This document shows, piece after piece, positions 17,589 through 24,141 of a DNA stretch of 29,995 nucleotides (its first letter is position 1; every line of letters begins with the position of its first letter). The notes under the pieces were generated by a model that worked only from the letters and a program-made list of their open reading frames with translations, did not search any database and had not been told where the DNA came from. The position numbers and the translations under genes are program-made. Source of the stretch: Accumulibacter sp. (GTDB taxonomy: Bacteria; Pseudomonadota; Gammaproteobacteria; Burkholderiales; Rhodocyclaceae); NCBI GenBank assembly GCA_031274075.1, contig JAISQQ010000192.1, forward strand, positions 1 to 29,995, read 5' to 3'.

Positions 17589-19106
17589 TCAATCCCGCGT
17601 CAAGGTGCCGTCCCAGGTGGAGACGGCCTTTTGGGAATCCTCGTCGGTAAACCACACCGAGGTGACCGCCTTCGTTTCGGTGAAGAAGGCGACGCCGTCC
17701 TTGCCCATGGCGTGCAGGTCGCCAAAGAAGGAGTTTTTGTGCCCGGTGAACGGGAAGATCGAGAACGGCACCGGGATGCCGACGTTGATCCCGACCATGC
17801 CGCCGTGCGTGCGCCGGACGAACTCGCGGGCGTGGCGTCCGGAACGGGTGTAGATGCACGAGCCGTTGGCGAAGGGGTTGGCGTTCATGATCGCCAGCCC
17901 TTCCTCGAAGTCCTTGACGCGCTTGATCGCCGTCACCGGCCCGAAGATTTCCTCGTCGCCGACGGCGTGTCCGGGCAGGACGTGATCGAAGATGGTCGGG
18001 CCGACGAAATAGCCGTTCTCGAATCCCGGCACCTTGGCGTCGCGGCCGTCGAGGATCAGTTGCGCGCCTTGTTCGACCCCTTGGCCGATGGCGGCGACGA
18101 CCGAGGCCTTTTGCGCCGCCGAGCCCAGGGGGCCGAGCTGCGATTCGGGCAGGTAGGCCGCGCCGATCTTCAGTTCCCGCGCCTTGGTCTTGAGCATTTC
18201 CACCAGCCGGTCGGCGATCGCGTCGACCGCGCAGACGACGGGGAGCGCCATGCAGCGTTGTCCGGCGCAGCCGTAGGTGGAGTTGACGATGCCGGCGACG
18301 GTGCGTTCGAGCACGCAGTCTTCGAGCACTAGGGCGTGGTTCTTGGCTTCGCACAGGGCTTGCACGCGCTTGCCGGCGGCGGCGGCGGTCTGGTAGATGT
18401 GCCGGCCGACCGAGGTCGAGCCGACGAAGGTGACGCCCTTGACCTGCGGGTTGCTGAGCAGCGAGTCGGCTTCGACGCGGCTGCAGGTGACGAGGTTGGC
18501 CACGCCCTTGGGCAGCCCCGCTTCGATCAGCAGTTCGAGCATGCGCATCGCGGTCTGCGGGACCATCGACGCGGCCTTGAGGACGAAGGTGTTGCCGGTG
18601 GTGATGGCGAACGGCAGCATCCAGCCCATCGGGATCATCGCCGGGAAGTTGTACGGGGCGATGCCGACGAAGACGCCGAGCGGTTCGCGGTAGGAGACGG
18701 TGTCGTAGCCGGCCGAGACGTTCAGGCAGGTGTCGCCCTGCATCAGGTAGTGCGTGGCGCAGGCGCATTCGACGACCTCGATGGCTTTCAACACGTCGCC
18801 CTTGGCTTCGGACAGCACCTTGCCCATCTCGGTGGCGAGCAGCACGGTCAGTTCGTCGAGGTGTTGGTCGAGCAGCGCCTTGAAGCGGAACATGAGCTGG
18901 ATGCGCTGCGGGATCGGGGTATTCGACCAGGCCGGGAAGGCCGCCGCCGCCGCCTGCACGGCGGCGTCGACCTCGGCCTGCGTGCAGCACGGCGCTTCGG
19001 CGATCTGTACCCCGAGGCTCGGATTCATCACCGGCATGTACTTCGCCGTCTTCGATTCGATCCATTGGTTATCGATGCATATCTTCAATCGCTTGATGTC
19101 GCTCAT
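17589..19106 (-). CDS. mmsA: CoA-acylating methylmalonate-semialdehyde dehydrogenase family protein
   Basis: The 505-residue aldehyde dehydrogenase belongs to the MMSDH (MmsA/IolA) group. Signs are APYNFPAMIPMGWMLPFAI (from residue 150), KNHALVLEDC (residues 255-264), the catalytic Cys285 in GCAGQRCMA, EEIFGPV, and the ending FFGDLHAMGKDGVAFFTETK. Family members convert methylmalonate or malonate semialdehyde plus CoA and NAD to propionyl- or acetyl-CoA and CO2, in valine or inositol breakdown. Neither of those pathways is encoded nearby; instead it sits between a TRAP transporter and a transaldolase. Residue 107, Arg in B. subtilis IolA as I recall it, is Lys here (GDVLKAIEV), while Arg284 next to the Cys is kept. 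The substrate may therefore be a different C3 semialdehyde. Confidence 0.9.
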   Translation of the reverse strand: MSDIKRLKICIDNQWIESKTAKYMPVMNPSLGVQIAEAPCCTQAEVDAAVQAAAAAFPAWSNTPIPQRIQLMFRFKALLDQHLDELTVLLATEMGKVLSEAKGDVLKAIEVVECACATHYLMQGDTCLNVSAGYDTVSYREPLGVFVGIAPYNFPAMIPMGWMLPFAITTGNTFVLKAASMVPQTAMRMLELLIEAGLPKGVANLVTCSRVEADSLLSNPQVKGVTFVGSTSVGRHIYQTAAAAGKRVQALCEAKNHALVLEDCVLERTVAGIVNSTYGCAGQRCMALPVVCAVDAIADRLVEMLKTKARELKIGAAYLPESQLGPLGSAAQKASVVAAIGQGVEQGAQLILDGRDAKVPGFENGYFVGPTIFDHVLPGHAVGDEEIFGPVTAIKRVKDFEEGLAIMNANPFANGSCIYTRSGRHAREFVRRTHGGMVGINVGIPVPFSIFPFTGHKNSFFGDLHAMGKDGVAFFTETKAVTSVWFTDEDSQKAVSTWDGTLTRD

Positions 19107-19175
19107 TTCTCTTTCCCAGGTTTTGCAAAAAAATCGGCCATGCGCCGCCCCGCGCCATCCTCTATTTCTTGTCCC

Positions 19176-20261
19176 TTATCCCTTGTCCGGGTTGGGGATC
19201 ATGAAATCGCGGACGATCGCCAGCAGCTCGTGGTAGTGGTCGCAGAAGCCGCGCAGCGTGCGCGCCGTCGCGCCGTAGGCATCGAATTCGGCGATGTCGA
19301 GGCCGTCCTCGTCGTAGGCGCGCCTGAAATCGGGGATCAGCTCGTAAAGCTCGCCGACGATCTCCGGATCGACAGGCTGCGACATGCGCTCGACGACGCT
19401 CACCTTCGATCGATTGAACACCAGCTGCCATTCGTGGGGGATCGTCAGGATGACGTCGCCGCCGATGAACTGCGACCAATGCAGGTGGCTGCGATACGCC
19501 GCCGCCAGCAGGCGCGCCCGGTAGCCGCGCTGCTGGAAGATCGCATACGCCTTCTTCATCGTCGCGACGCCGGCCCAGTCCGCGTATCCGGGCGTCAGCG
19601 CGATCCTGTCGCGCTGCACGAGCACTTTCATCCAGTCGTCGAGGCGGCCGACCATGATCGTGCAGGCCGGATAGATGCCGCAGTCCTTACCCTCCTTCGC
19701 GCGCCGCTGCAAGCCCCGCTCCACGGCTTCGGCAACCGCGATCGCCTGCGGCAGCGTGAAGCAGACGGTGGCGTTGATCGTCACGCCGCGGTACGTCGCT
19801 TCCTCCAGGGCCGGGATTCCGGCGGCGGTCGCCGGGATCTTGACCTGGACGTTGGGCGCCAGCGAATTGAAATGCACGGCCTGCTCGACCAGCGCGGTGG
19901 CGTCGCGATAGTTGCTAGGATTGGTCTGCATCGACAGCCTGCCGCGCCTGCCCTGATTTTTCTCGAAGATCGGCAGCAGGAGCCGCGCGCCCTTCAGTCC
20001 CATTTCCTCGATCAGCTTCCAGGCGATCGGCTCCTCGCCCCAGGTCGGGTTGTCGGCGATGATCTTTGAGATCGTGTCGCGCCAGGCCGGCAGTTCCTTT
20101 TTCAGCACGCCCAGGACGATGCTCGGATTGGTGGTGGCGCCGACGCCGCCGCAGGCGATCGCGTAGTTGAGTTCATCGACCGAGCAGGAGTCGTTCCAGA
20201 AATCGGTGGCGAAATTCGAAGTGGTTTGCCCGAGAGGACTCGCGGCGGAAGGCGTGTTCAT
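19176..20261 (-). CDS. Transaldolase-family protein, divergent 361-residue form
   Basis: The product has the Schiff-base lysine K141 in VQVKIPATAAG, TTNPSI (residues 43-48), an Asp near residue 20 (ATDFWND), INATVCFT (162-169) and GRLDDWMKV, all transaldolase features. Transaldolases move a dihydroxyacetone unit from a ketose to an aldose. The segment that holds the phosphate-binding Ser-x-Arg of E. coli TalB reads AAAYRS here, so the Ser appears to be Ala255 while Arg257 stays, which hints at a non-standard substrate. Start ATG 20261 has GAGGTC 8 bases upstream. An earlier Met (20282) lacks a site. It is followed by mmsA 69 bases on, likely one operon with dctPQM. The precise reaction is unknown. 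Confidence 0.82.
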   Translation of the reverse strand: MNTPSAASPLGQTTSNFATDFWNDSCSVDELNYAIACGGVGATTNPSIVLGVLKKELPAWRDTISKIIADNPTWGEEPIAWKLIEEMGLKGARLLLPIFEKNQGRRGRLSMQTNPSNYRDATALVEQAVHFNSLAPNVQVKIPATAAGIPALEEATYRGVTINATVCFTLPQAIAVAEAVERGLQRRAKEGKDCGIYPACTIMVGRLDDWMKVLVQRDRIALTPGYADWAGVATMKKAYAIFQQRGYRARLLAAAYRSHLHWSQFIGGDVILTIPHEWQLVFNRSKVSVVERMSQPVDPEIVGELYELIPDFRRAYDEDGLDIAEFDAYGATARTLRGFCDHYHELLAIVRDFMIPNPDKG

Positions 20262-20462
20262 TGCTCTGACCTCGTGACCCAATGAATATTAGAAGTTGTT
20301 TGGAAGTTGTCCCGCCCCAACGGTTTGGCTGGAGCGTGGTTAACAATATACGTTCTAATCTCAAAAGTAAATAGAAAAATTATTTTATTCGTCGTATAGT
20401 GGCAAGGCTGGCCGGCCGCCTTGACGGATCACGCCAGGTCGTTTCGATGAAAGGACGCCAAA
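20262..20462. promoter_or_regulatory. Divergent AT-rich control region
   Basis: This 201-base region between the transaldolase (minus) and the SDR (plus) is much more AT-rich than its flanks. A -10-like TATAGT at 20395-20400 with a poor -35 (TAGAAA, 17-base spacer) faces the SDR. Two direct GAAGTTGT copies (20292-20299, 20303-20310) are 11 bases apart, one helical turn. ATTAGAA and TTCTAAT form a distant inverted pair (20288-20294, 20353-20359). A shared regulator for both directions is plausible. Confidence 0.5.
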
Positions 20463-21227
20463 ATGTCCGGAATGTTCGATCTATGCGGGAAAACGGCCTT
20501 GCTCACCGGGGCCGGGAGAGGCATCGGCCTCGTCCTGGCGCGCGGCCTCGCGGAGCAAGGGGCGCGCGTCGTCATCAACGACCTCGCCGCCGAGGTGGCG
20601 GACGCGGCCGCGGAAACGCTTCGCAAGGAAGGCCTGGACGCCAGGGCGGCGGCTTTCGACGTCACCGACGCGGCGGCGGTGGAAGACGCCGTGGCCCGGA
20701 TCGAGAAGGATGTCTCGCCGGTGGATATCCTGTTCAACAACGCCGGCATCCATCGGCGCGCGCCGCTCGTGGACATGCCCGAGGAAGCATGGCGGGCGGT
20801 GATCGACACCAATCTCACTTCAGCCTTCCTCGTGGGAAGGACTGTCGCGCGGCGCATGATTCCGAGGAAATCCGGGAAAATCGTCAATACCTGCTCGATC
20901 AACTGCGAAAGGCCAAGGCCCGAGATCGCCAACTATGCCGCCGCCAAGGGCGGACTCGTCCTGCTCACGAGAGCCATGTGCGTGGAATGGGCGAAATACG
21001 ACATCCAGGTCAATGGCATTGCCCCCGGATATATCCTCACCGAAATGACTCTGCCCTTATCGCGCGATCCCGAGCGCAACGCGTGGATCGAAAGCATCAC
21101 CCCGGCCAGGCGCTGGGGGAAACCCGAGGACTTGATCGGCGCGGCGATCTATCTTTCGTCCGACGCTTCCAACTTTGTCAACGGCCACGTCCTGTTCGTG
21201 GATGGCGGCATGCGGTACGCGTTGTGA
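20463..21227 (+). CDS. SDR oxidoreductase, gluconate 5-dehydrogenase-like
   Basis: The 254-residue short-chain dehydrogenase has TGAGRGIG (residues 15-22), NNAG near 92-95 and the catalytic Ser145, Tyr158 and Lys162 (YAAAK). The closest pattern I know is IdnO / gluconate 5-dehydrogenase: shared blocks are EKD, NNAGIHRR, QVNGIAPGY, TEMT, ARRWGKPEDLIGAA and FVNGHVLFVDGGM. Those enzymes interconvert D-gluconate and 5-keto-D-gluconate with NAD(P). ATG 20463 follows AAAGGACG. It is transcribed away from the transaldolase gene and shares its control region. It could also act on another hexonate or uronate-derived acid. Confidence 0.85.
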   Translation: MSGMFDLCGKTALLTGAGRGIGLVLARGLAEQGARVVINDLAAEVADAAAETLRKEGLDARAAAFDVTDAAAVEDAVARIEKDVSPVDILFNNAGIHRRAPLVDMPEEAWRAVIDTNLTSAFLVGRTVARRMIPRKSGKIVNTCSINCERPRPEIANYAAAKGGLVLLTRAMCVEWAKYDIQVNGIAPGYILTEMTLPLSRDPERNAWIESITPARRWGKPEDLIGAAIYLSSDASNFVNGHVLFVDGGMRYAL

Positions 21228-21339
21228 ATGGAAGCGATGGCGCCGTTTCGTGCCGCGTTGGATACCCCGGACGAAGGCGCTTCGACCGTTCTCCGAAGCA
21301 TGCGCTGGGTCACAGGGGTATTCCGTGTGGCAACATCTC

Positions 21340-21530
21340 AGAACCTGTTTGCGATTTTTCTCTCTGGGAGCGTGAGGCGCCAGCTCCGCTTTTGACCCGT
21401 GCCATGACGCTGGCGCCGCTGTTGCGGGGCTGGTGCCCCGCGCTCCCAGAGGCGGCCCGGAGAGAGGCTTTCAGAATGGGCTTGTGTAAGATTACCCGCG
21501 CTCCCAGAGAGAAGATCGCAAACAGGTTCT
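21340..21530. repeat. MITE-like element with about 32-bp terminal inverted repeats
   Basis: The left end 21340-21372 begins AGAACCTGTTTGCGAT and runs to CTCTCTGGGAGCG. The right end 21499-21530 is its reverse complement with one mismatch and one single-base indel. The 190-base element has no coding capacity. Inside it (21364-21449) lies an imperfect palindrome of the same family as 25244-25327. Structure suggests a non-autonomous mobile element; no clear target duplication is visible. Confidence 0.7.
21364..21449. repeat. 85-bp GC-rich palindromic repeat, copy 1
   Basis: The left arm CTGGGAGCGTGAGGCGCCAG and the right arm ending GCCCCGCGCTCCCAG pair imperfectly. The right arm (21416-21449) matches 25293-25326 in 31 of 34 bases by eye, in the same orientation. 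Each arm contains its own small stem such as GCGGGGC-TGGT-GCCCCGC. Confidence 0.75.
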
Positions 21531-21705
21531 CAAACGGATTCTGGGGACAAGCGGAACTCCGATGGCTTTCCGACTACCCCCATTTATGCTCATGCGTAGG
21601 ACGACTGCGGTTTCCAAGACAATTCCTGCGGGCGCGAAGCGCCCGCTAACCGACCTGACACCTGACACCTGACATCTGTTACCTGATTACCTGCCCCCCC
21701 GCAAA

Positions 21706-22476
21706 TCAGCGCGCGAGCCAGCCTCCATCGACGGCGATGGTGTAGCCATTGACGTAATCGCCGGCCTTGGACGCCAGGAAGACCACGGCGCCGCCCAGAT
21801 CCTCGGGCAGCCCCCAGCGCCCGGCCGGGATGCGGCCGAGGATTTCCGCGCTGCGCGCTTCGTCGGCGCGCAACTGACGGGTGTTGTCGGTGGCCATGTA
21901 GCCCGGCGCGATGGCATTCACGTTGATGCCGTGCCTGGCCCACTCGTTGGCCAGCAGCATGGTGATGCCCTTCACGCCGCTCTTGGACGCCGTGTAGGAC
22001 GGCACGCGGATGCCGCCCTGGAAGGAGAGCATCGAGGCGACGTTGACGATCTTGCCGCCGCTGCCTTGCTTGATGAACTGGCGCGCCACGGCCTGGCACA
22101 TGAAAAAGGTGGTCTTGACGTTGATGTTCATGACATCGTCCCACTCCTTCTCGGTGAAATCGACCGAGTCGTTGCGGATGATGATGCCGGCGTTGTTGAC
22201 CAGGATGTCGATGTGGCCGAATTCCCGCAATGCGCTGTCGACGACGCGCCCGATCGGTTCGATGCTCAGCAGGTCGGCTTGCACATGCCGATAGCGTTTG
22301 CCGGCCGCCTGCACTGCGGCGGCGGTTTCCGGGGCGCTGTCCACGTAGGTTACGCCGACGATGTCCGCGCCGGCCTGGGCCAGCGCGGTGGCCATGCCGC
22401 GCCCGAGGCCGCGTTCCGAACCGGTGACGATGGCGACTTTGCCGTCGAGCTTGAAGGCGTCGAGAATTCCGTTCAT
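21706..22476 (-). CDS. kduD: 2-dehydro-3-deoxy-D-gluconate 5-dehydrogenase
   Basis: The 256-residue SDR MNGILDAFKLDGKVAIVTGS has the cofactor loop TGSERGLG (18-25), Asn119, and the catalytic Ser148, Tyr161 and Lys165 (YTASK). The ILDAFKLDGKVAIVTG start, NNAGIIIR and NVNAIAPGYMATDNT are typical of KduD. It reduces 2,5-diketo-3-deoxygluconate (DKII) to KDG in breakdown of unsaturated uronates from pectin, alginate-like or glycosaminoglycan chains. ATG 22476 follows AAAGGACAC. kduI is 11 bases upstream in the same operon; a longer reading through kduI is a shadow. Confidence 0.95.
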   Translation of the reverse strand: MNGILDAFKLDGKVAIVTGSERGLGRGMATALAQAGADIVGVTYVDSAPETAAAVQAAGKRYRHVQADLLSIEPIGRVVDSALREFGHIDILVNNAGIIIRNDSVDFTEKEWDDVMNINVKTTFFMCQAVARQFIKQGSGGKIVNVASMLSFQGGIRVPSYTASKSGVKGITMLLANEWARHGINVNAIAPGYMATDNTRQLRADEARSAEILGRIPAGRWGLPEDLGGAVVFLASKAGDYVNGYTIAVDGGWLAR

Positions 22477-22487
22477 GAAAGTGTCCT

Positions 22488-23324
22488 TTACTTGAGATCG
22501 TTGGGACCGAGCGTGTCCATGTCGTCGAAGGTCTGGTTTTCGCCGGCCATTCCCCAGACGAAGGAATAGGCGCCGGAACCGACGCCGGAATGGATCGACC
22601 ACGACGGGGAAATGACGGCCTGCTCGTTGGCCATCACGATGTGGCGCGTCTCGGCCGGCTGGCCGTGCATGTGGAACACGCGGGTGCTCTCGTCCATGCC
22701 GAAATAGAGGTAAACCTCCATGCGGCGCTCGTGGGTGTGCGGCGGATAGGTGTTCCACACGCTGCCCGGTTCGAGCACGGTGACGCCCATCACCAGTTGG
22801 CAGCTCTTGCATACGGCGGGGTGCACGTACTGGTAGATGGTGCGCACGTTGCAGCTTACCGGATCGCCCAGCTTCCTCGGATTGGCGTTGGCGCGGGTGA
22901 TGTGCGCCGTGGGATGCGTCGCGTGCGCCGGGGAGCTGACGAGGTAGAACTTGGCGGGCCGGGCGGCATCGTCGCTGGCAAAGGAGACCGTCGCCGTGCC
23001 CATGCCGATGTACAGGCCGTCACCGTTGGCCAGGGGGTAAACCTTGCCATCGACGAGCACGCGCCCGGGTTCTCCCAGGTTAACCACGCCGAGCTCGCGG
23101 CGGTCGAGGAAGTTCGGCGTGCCGAATTCCTTGCCGCCTTCGAGCGAGAGCGCCTGCGTGGTCGGCATCGCGCCGCCGAAGACGACGCGGTCGACGTGGG
23201 TGTAGACCAGCGTCAGCTCGCCGGCGGCGAAAACCTTTTCCACCAGGAAATGGCGGCGCAGGGCTTCGGTATCATAGTGCTTGACATCTTCGGGATGGTG
23301 CCCGTAACGCATCTCCAGTTTCAT
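22488..23324 (-). CDS. kduI: 5-dehydro-4-deoxy-D-glucuronate isomerase
   Basis: The 278-residue cupin-fold protein MKLEMRYGHHPEDVKHYDTE keeps the zinc ligands His196, His198 (PPHTHERRME), Glu203 and His245 (SIHSG), at the same numbers as E. coli KduI. It isomerises 5-keto-4-deoxyuronate (DKI) to DKII, the substrate of KduD. Length is standard for the family. It lies between kdgF (17 bases upstream) and kduD in transcription order, matching the order of the reactions. Confidence 0.96.
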   Translation of the reverse strand: MKLEMRYGHHPEDVKHYDTEALRRHFLVEKVFAAGELTLVYTHVDRVVFGGAMPTTQALSLEGGKEFGTPNFLDRRELGVVNLGEPGRVLVDGKVYPLANGDGLYIGMGTATVSFASDDAARPAKFYLVSSPAHATHPTAHITRANANPRKLGDPVSCNVRTIYQYVHPAVCKSCQLVMGVTVLEPGSVWNTYPPHTHERRMEVYLYFGMDESTRVFHMHGQPAETRHIVMANEQAVISPSWSIHSGVGSGAYSFVWGMAGENQTFDDMDTLGPNDLK

Positions 23325-23341
23325 CGATCGTCCTCCACGGA

Positions 23342-23680
23342 TTATTTCTTGAGAAAGTCTTCACGCTGCGGCGTGAAAACGTCGAGCAGCCGACCTTCGC
23401 TCAGGCAGACCGTGCCATGCAACGCGGAGGAGGGAATGTAAACCGAATCGCCCGGGCGCAGGCGGCTCGTCCGCCCCTCGACGGTGAAATCGAATTCGCC
23501 TGCCAGGCAGTAGCAAACCTGCTCGTGAACGTGGCGATGCTCGCTGCCGACCGCGCCCGACTTGAACATCACTTCAACGATCATCAAGGCATCGTCGTGC
23601 GCCCGGATCTTCCGGCAGACGCGATTTTCCTCAAGCGTCTCGAGCTCGATTTCGGCATCGGGAAAGAAAATTTTGCTCAT
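23342..23680 (-). CDS. kdgF: Unsaturated uronate linearising cupin KdgF
   Basis: The 112-residue single-domain cupin has metal ligands His48, His50, Gln54 (EHRHVHEQ) and His88 (ALHGTVCL) and ends LDVFTPQREDFLKK, the KdgF signature. KdgF opens 4,5-unsaturated monouronates to the linear ketone DKI, upstream of KduI. First gene of kdgF-kduI-kduD. ATG 23680 has only a weak site (GGATGACG), so the start is likely but not certain; an upstream extension in frame has no family match. Confidence 0.92.
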   Translation of the reverse strand: MSKIFFPDAEIELETLEENRVCRKIRAHDDALMIVEVMFKSGAVGSEHRHVHEQVCYCLAGEFDFTVEGRTSRLRPGDSVYIPSSALHGTVCLSEGRLLDVFTPQREDFLKK

Positions 23681-24141
23681 TATGGCGTCATCCAAAGTGT
23701 GATAACAAGAACCGGAAACCCCATGACAACAAGGATTGCGGACGAAGGGCGTGGCAGGCAGGAAACAAGGCAAACGATCCAGGCCCGCCGCTCCGGGAAG
23801 CGATACTCTACCCCAAGTTTGTATGGCGATCAATAATCTGGAACGGTGTTCCACTTTCATCGCCGGACGGCGCGATTCCGCGTAGCGTTGCCGCGCTTCG
23901 CAACGGCTTTTGCCTGAAGGCGCCCAAGCCTGCCGGCGGGGCGGCGAGTTCGCGGCGAGCTCGCGGCGCGAAAATCGCATCGCCCGCCCGCGGCAATTTT
24001 TGCATCCGGGAACGCAGGGCGCGCGTCGAGCGTCTGTTTTCCCAGGATCGATCCGCGCCGTGAGCTTGCGCTAAAATCCACATCGCTATGTGCGGCGGCA
24101 GAGGCACATGGGTTTCTACAACGGCCCTGGAGCGGAAAGAC
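23681..24141. other. Divergent control region between kdgF and the RpiR-family regulator
   Basis: This 461-base region holds no convincing gene. Near kdgF is a minus-strand promoter candidate. At 23839-23853 is a perfect 6-3-6 palindrome TGGAAC-GGT-GTTCCA, a possible operator. Near the regulator a TAAAAT (24072-24077) could be its -10, though no good -35 is seen 17 bases before it. The remainder, about 23870-24060, is GC-rich, low in signals and without visible repeats. Confidence 0.6.
23702..23729 (-). promoter_or_regulatory. Candidate kdgF-kduI-kduD promoter overlapping direct repeats
   Basis: On the minus strand TTGTCA (23724-23729), a 16-base spacer and TGTTAT (23702-23707) form a moderate sigma-70 promoter about 20-50 bases before the kdgF ATG. 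Both elements lie in direct repeats, TGATAACAAGAA (23700-23711) and TGACAACAAGGA (23724-23735), as written on the + strand. A repressor binding these repeats would block the promoter. The adjacent RpiR-family gene is the obvious candidate. Confidence 0.4.

Larger units (their letters stand above)
21228..21705. other. Gene-free convergent gap carrying a repeat element
   Basis: This 478-base gap lies between the ends of the SDR gene and kduD. The middle is occupied by the repeat element at 21340-21530. No plausible protein is seen on either strand and no strong terminator with a T-tract is evident. The stretch 21655-21680 is a low-complexity run of CTGACACCTGACA type (degenerate 10-mer direct repeats). 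The left part 21228-21339 shows nothing recognisable. Confidence 0.7.

Noticed and set aside
16408..19065. An 885-codon minus-strand frame joining dctP to a long upstream region
   Set aside because: The upstream two thirds is an alternative frame of mmsA in GC-rich DNA. DctP needs its signal peptide at the N-terminus (17430).
18336..20069. A 577-codon + strand frame opposite mmsA and the transaldolase gene
   Set aside because: Shadow of two clear minus-strand genes; composition is typical of antisense frames.
17589..20261. myo-Inositol catabolism operon because of the IolA-like enzyme
   Set aside because: No iolG, iolE, iolD, iolB or iolC is present, and the partners are a transaldolase and a TRAP transporter.
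17589..20261. Sulfoquinovose transaldolase (sulfo-TAL) pathway
   Set aside because: The aldehyde dehydrogenase is of the CoA-dependent MMSDH type. No sulfoquinovosidase, matching isomerase or sulfonate exporter is seen, and the transaldolase is longer than the enzymes I recall from that pathway.
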